A DNA stretch of 64,000 nt from contig NZ_JAFIWB010000013.1 in NCBI RefSeq assembly GCF_017163705.1, positions 58,830 to 122,829 of the forward strand, given 5' to 3'. How positions within the stretch are numbered: position 1 is the first letter of the stretch; each line of letters opens with the position of its first letter. The DNA comes from Xanthomonas bonasiae (GTDB taxonomy: Bacteria > Pseudomonadota > Gammaproteobacteria > Xanthomonadales > Xanthomonadaceae). A program made the translations under genes and the position numbers. The notes under the pieces were generated by a model. It did no database searches and was not told the origin of the DNA. It saw nothing but the letters and a program-made list of their open reading frames with translations. Positions 61,577-64,000 of the stretch are shown one piece after another.

Positions 61577-63283
61577 ATGAGCCTGGCCGATACCCGTCGC
61601 CATCAGATGTTCCCGGTGCTCGAGCCGGCGCAGGTGGAGACCGCGCGCCGCTTCGCCAGCGGTGCGCCGCGCACGTTCGCGCCGGGCGAGGAAGTCTTCG
61701 CCGTCGGCGACCATCCGGCGCCGGTGTGGCTGGTGCTGCAGGGCACGATCGCGGTGGTGCGCCGTGATGGACTGGGCCACGAGAAGCCGGTCACCGAGCA
61801 TGGCGCCGGGCAGTTCACCGGCGAGGTCAGCCAGTTGGCCGGCCGTGCGTCGCTGGCCGGCGGGCGTGCCGGAGCGCAGGGCTGCGTGGCGGTGCCGTTC
61901 GATGCGGCGCATCTGCGCTCGCTGATGATCAGTTCGGCCGACGTCGGCGAGATCGTGATGCGTGCGTTGATCCTGCGCCGGGTCGGACTGATCGAAGGCG
62001 ATACCGCCGGCTCGGTGCTGATCGGCGAGCCGGGCGAGGCACGCTTGACCCGCCTGCAGGGCTTCCTGACCCGCAACGGCTATCCCAACACGTTCCTGGA
62101 TGCGGCCGACGATGACGAGGGCCGCGCGCTGGTCGAGCGCCTAGGTATCCATCACAATGAACTGCCGTTGATGGTCTGCCCCAGCGGCACGGTGCTGCGC
62201 CGCCCCAGCGAGGCCGAGGCCGCGCATTGCCTGGGCATGACCCCGGAGCTGGATCCGCAGAAACGCTACGACGTGGCCATCGTCGGTGCCGGCCCGGCCG
62301 GCCTGGCGACCGCGGTGTATGCCGCGTCCGAAGGGCTGTCGGTGCTGGTGCTGGACCAGCGCGCGATCGGCGGCCAGGCCGGCGCGTCGGCGCGGATCGA
62401 GAATTACCTGGGGTTTCCCACCGGCATCTCCGGCCAGGCGCTGGCCGGGCGCGCCTACAACCAGGCGCTGAAGTTCGGCGCCGAACTGGCGTTGCCGCTG
62501 GAAGTGGCGCAACTGCATTGCGACGCGGCCACCGCCGAGGACTGCAGCGCCGCGCCGCTGCAGTTGCAGATGCGCGACGGCCTGCGCGTGCAGGCGCGCA
62601 CCGTGGTGATCGCCTCGGGCGCGCGCTACCGGCGCCCGGACATCGCCAACCTGGCCGCGTTCGAGGGCAATGGCGTGTCGTACTGGGCTTCGCCGGTGGA
62701 AGCGCGGCTGTGCGAAGGCGAGGAGGTGGCCCTGGTCGGCGGCGGCAATTCCGCGGGCCAGGCGGTGGTGTTCCTGGCGCCGAAGGTGAAGCGCCTGCAC
62801 CTGATCGTGCGCGGCGCCGGGCTGGAGGCGTCGATGTCGCGCTACCTGATCGAGCGCATCGCCGCGTTGCCGAACGTGGAATTGCATACCGGCACCGAGG
62901 TGGTCTCGCTGCAGGGCGATGCCGCGCAGCGCCTGGAGAGCGCGGAGTTCCGCGATCGCGCCAGCGGCGCCACGCATCGCTGCGCCTTGCACCATTTGTT
63001 CCTGTTCGTCGGCGCCGATCCCAACAGCGCCTGGGTGGACGGCTGCGTGCAGCTGGACCACGCCGGCTTCGTCGTCACCGGCGCCGACCCCATGGCGGGC
63101 CAGGTGCCTGCGCTGCCGTTGGAGACCGACCGGCCGGGCGTGTTCGCGATCGGCGACGTGCGCGCCGGGTCGGTCAAGCGCGTGGCCGCGGCCGTCGGCG
63201 AGGGCGCGGCGGTGGTCGCGCAGATCCATCAGTTCCTGGCGCGGCGCAGTGCGCCCGCCCCCATCGAGAGGGCCAGCCCATGA
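61577..63283 (+). CDS. cNMP-binding / thioredoxin-reductase-like fusion flavoprotein
   Basis: A 568-residue three-part protein: a cyclic-nucleotide-binding-like domain (1-150, FAPGEEVFAVGDHPAPVWLVLQG split), a short thioredoxin-like segment (150-220, TRLQGFLTRNGYPNTFLD) and a thioredoxin-reductase-like FAD/NAD(P) module (YDVAIVGAGPAGLATAVYAA, GGQAGASARIENYLGFPTGI, VALVGGGNSAGQA, GVFAIGDVRAGSVKR). The CxxC redox pair of true thioredoxin reductases is absent at the expected place (GVSYWASPVEARL). The first ATG (61571) lies directly on the AAGG site; 61577 has proper spacing. It overlaps the zinc-finger gene as ATGA. Confidence 0.88.
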   Translation: MSLADTRRHQMFPVLEPAQVETARRFASGAPRTFAPGEEVFAVGDHPAPVWLVLQGTIAVVRRDGLGHEKPVTEHGAGQFTGEVSQLAGRASLAGGRAGAQGCVAVPFDAAHLRSLMISSADVGEIVMRALILRRVGLIEGDTAGSVLIGEPGEARLTRLQGFLTRNGYPNTFLDAADDDEGRALVERLGIHHNELPLMVCPSGTVLRRPSEAEAAHCLGMTPELDPQKRYDVAIVGAGPAGLATAVYAASEGLSVLVLDQRAIGGQAGASARIENYLGFPTGISGQALAGRAYNQALKFGAELALPLEVAQLHCDAATAEDCSAAPLQLQMRDGLRVQARTVVIASGARYRRPDIANLAAFEGNGVSYWASPVEARLCEGEEVALVGGGNSAGQAVVFLAPKVKRLHLIVRGAGLEASMSRYLIERIAALPNVELHTGTEVVSLQGDAAQRLESAEFRDRASGATHRCALHHLFLFVGADPNSAWVDGCVQLDHAGFVVTGADPMAGQVPALPLETDRPGVFAIGDVRAGSVKRVAAAVGEGAAVVAQIHQFLARRSAPAPIERASP

Positions 63284-63585
63284 GTGCGCGTTGTTCCCAC
63301 CTTTCCACCATCGTCGAGGTCACGCCGAGCGCGCGCGGCTGCGAGGAATGCCTGAAGATCGGCAGCCCCTGGGTGCACCTGCGCCTGTGCCGCAGCTGCG
63401 GCCATGTCGGTTGCTGCGACGATTCGCCCAATCGCCACGCGACCAAGCATTTCCACCAGACCGCGCACCCGATCATCGAAGGCTACGATCCGCCCGAAGG
63501 CTGGGGCTGGTGCTATGTGGACGACACCGAAGTGGAACTGCCGGACCAGACGCCGCAGCTGGGGCCGATTCCGCGCTACGTGTAG
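63280..63585 (+). CDS. UBP-type zinc-finger protein
   Basis: A 101-residue protein made almost entirely of a UBP-type zinc finger (CSHLSTIVEV, CEECL, LCRSCGHVGCCDDSPN, RHATKHFHQTAHPII), a fold that in eukaryotes binds the ubiquitin C-terminus. Cys/His ligands are in place. Function in bacteria is unknown. It overlaps the reductase-like gene by four bases (ATGA), so a joint function is likely. Confidence 0.88.
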   Translation: MSARCSHLSTIVEVTPSARGCEECLKIGSPWVHLRLCRSCGHVGCCDDSPNRHATKHFHQTAHPIIEGYDPPEGWGWCYVDDTEVELPDQTPQLGPIPRYV

Positions 63586-63599
63586 CGGAAGGGGGCAGC

Positions 63600-64000
63600 G
63601 TCGGGACTGAAGTCCCTTCCACAGTGCACCCGGCCAGCTCGCCGCAAGTCCCCTGTAGGAGCGGCTTCAGCCGCGACAGGCAGCGTGGATGTCGACAATC
63701 CCGGTCGGGGCTGAAGCCCCTCCTACAGTGCACCCAGCCGAATTGCCGCAAGTCCCTGTGGGAGCGACTTCAGTCGCGACGAGCGAAGCGGTGCACTCGA
63801 CGGCTGCGGACAGCGTCGGGACTGAAGTCCCTCCCACAGCGCGCCCAGCCAGTTCGCCGCAAGTCCCTGTAGGAGCGGCTTCAGCCGCGACAGGCCGCAT
63901 GAAGTGCCGACAAATCCCGGTCGGGGCTGAAGCCCCTCCTACAGTGCACCCAGCCGGCTCGCCGCAAGTCCCTGTAGGAGCGGCTTCAGCCGCGACAGGC
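63600..64000. repeat. Composite REP array reaching the window edge
   Basis: Eight arms in alternating orientation at 63600, 63654, 63704, 63757, 63815, 63868, 63920 and 63973, about 105-110 bases per pair, joined by a linker with GTGCACCCAGCCG and CGCCGCAAGTCCC. All four stem subtypes are present: GCGGC, GGGGC, GCGAC and GGGAC, each with its complement. The array continues beyond the window. The linker is the complement of that in the 4.6-kb array. Confidence 0.9.

Overview
The window is about 64 kb of a high-GC gammaproteobacterial chromosome. It most resembles a Xanthomonas or close relative (Xanthomonadaceae). The reasons are two large TonB-dependent receptors, an effector with a C-terminal XVIPCD-like domain of the Xanthomonas antibacterial type IV secretion system, an XAC0095-like small protein, the hflK-hflC-DUF2065-purA order, and many short palindromic REP-type repeats (GGAGCGGCTTCAGCC and variants). 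No rRNA, tRNA, prophage, transposase or CRISPR array was seen. Genus is inferred from gene content, not from a search.

Layout. 1-0.8 kb: the 3' part of prpF (2-methylcitrate cycle). 1.2-4.6 kb: a TonB-dependent receptor and a secreted nucleoside hydrolase. 4.6-10.1 kb: a composite REP array and a thioester-containing alpha-2-macroglobulin lipoprotein. 10.5-14.4 kb: a second TonB-dependent receptor with a glycerophosphodiester phosphodiesterase, behind a candidate Pho-box promoter. 14.5-21.9 kb: a five-gene export/regulation cluster (membrane fusion protein, ATPase, duplicated MacB-type permease, NtrC-like regulator, NtrY-like kinase) with a candidate sigma-54 promoter. 22.2-27.3 kb: MFS transporter, HAD phosphatase, DeoR regulator and penicillin-binding protein 1C. 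27.7-30.5 kb: stress genes (ferritin-like protein, peroxiredoxin, Hsp20, CbpA-like co-chaperone). 30.7-40.6 kb: mostly housekeeping (PilH-like regulator, AcuI-like reductase, hflK, hflC, DUF2065, purA, DUF1444 protein, M1 aminopeptidase).

40.7-55.7 kb is the accessory part, dominated by conflict and defence functions. It holds a decayed winged-helix regulator behind two intact-looking operators, a lipoprotein plus XVIPCD effector pair (probable immunity/toxin pair), an antitoxin-like small ORF, an Mrr-type endonuclease, and a four-gene type I restriction operon in the order hsdR-hsdS-rhuM-hsdM. These are followed by a long, highly structured non-coding segment leading into an XAC0095-like gene and a frameshifted partner, an unrecognised membrane protein, and a second possible lipoprotein/effector-like pair. 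Base composition falls in hsdS and in parts of the membrane protein, which fits acquisition by transfer.

55.8-63.6 kb returns to core-like genes: a LytS/LytTR two-component pair, two small unknown proteins, an AlkB-like dioxygenase, an HD hydrolase, a DUF1993 protein, and a cNMP-binding/thioredoxin-reductase-like fusion that overlaps a UBP-type zinc-finger gene. The window ends inside a second composite REP array sharing its unit with the one at 4.6 kb.
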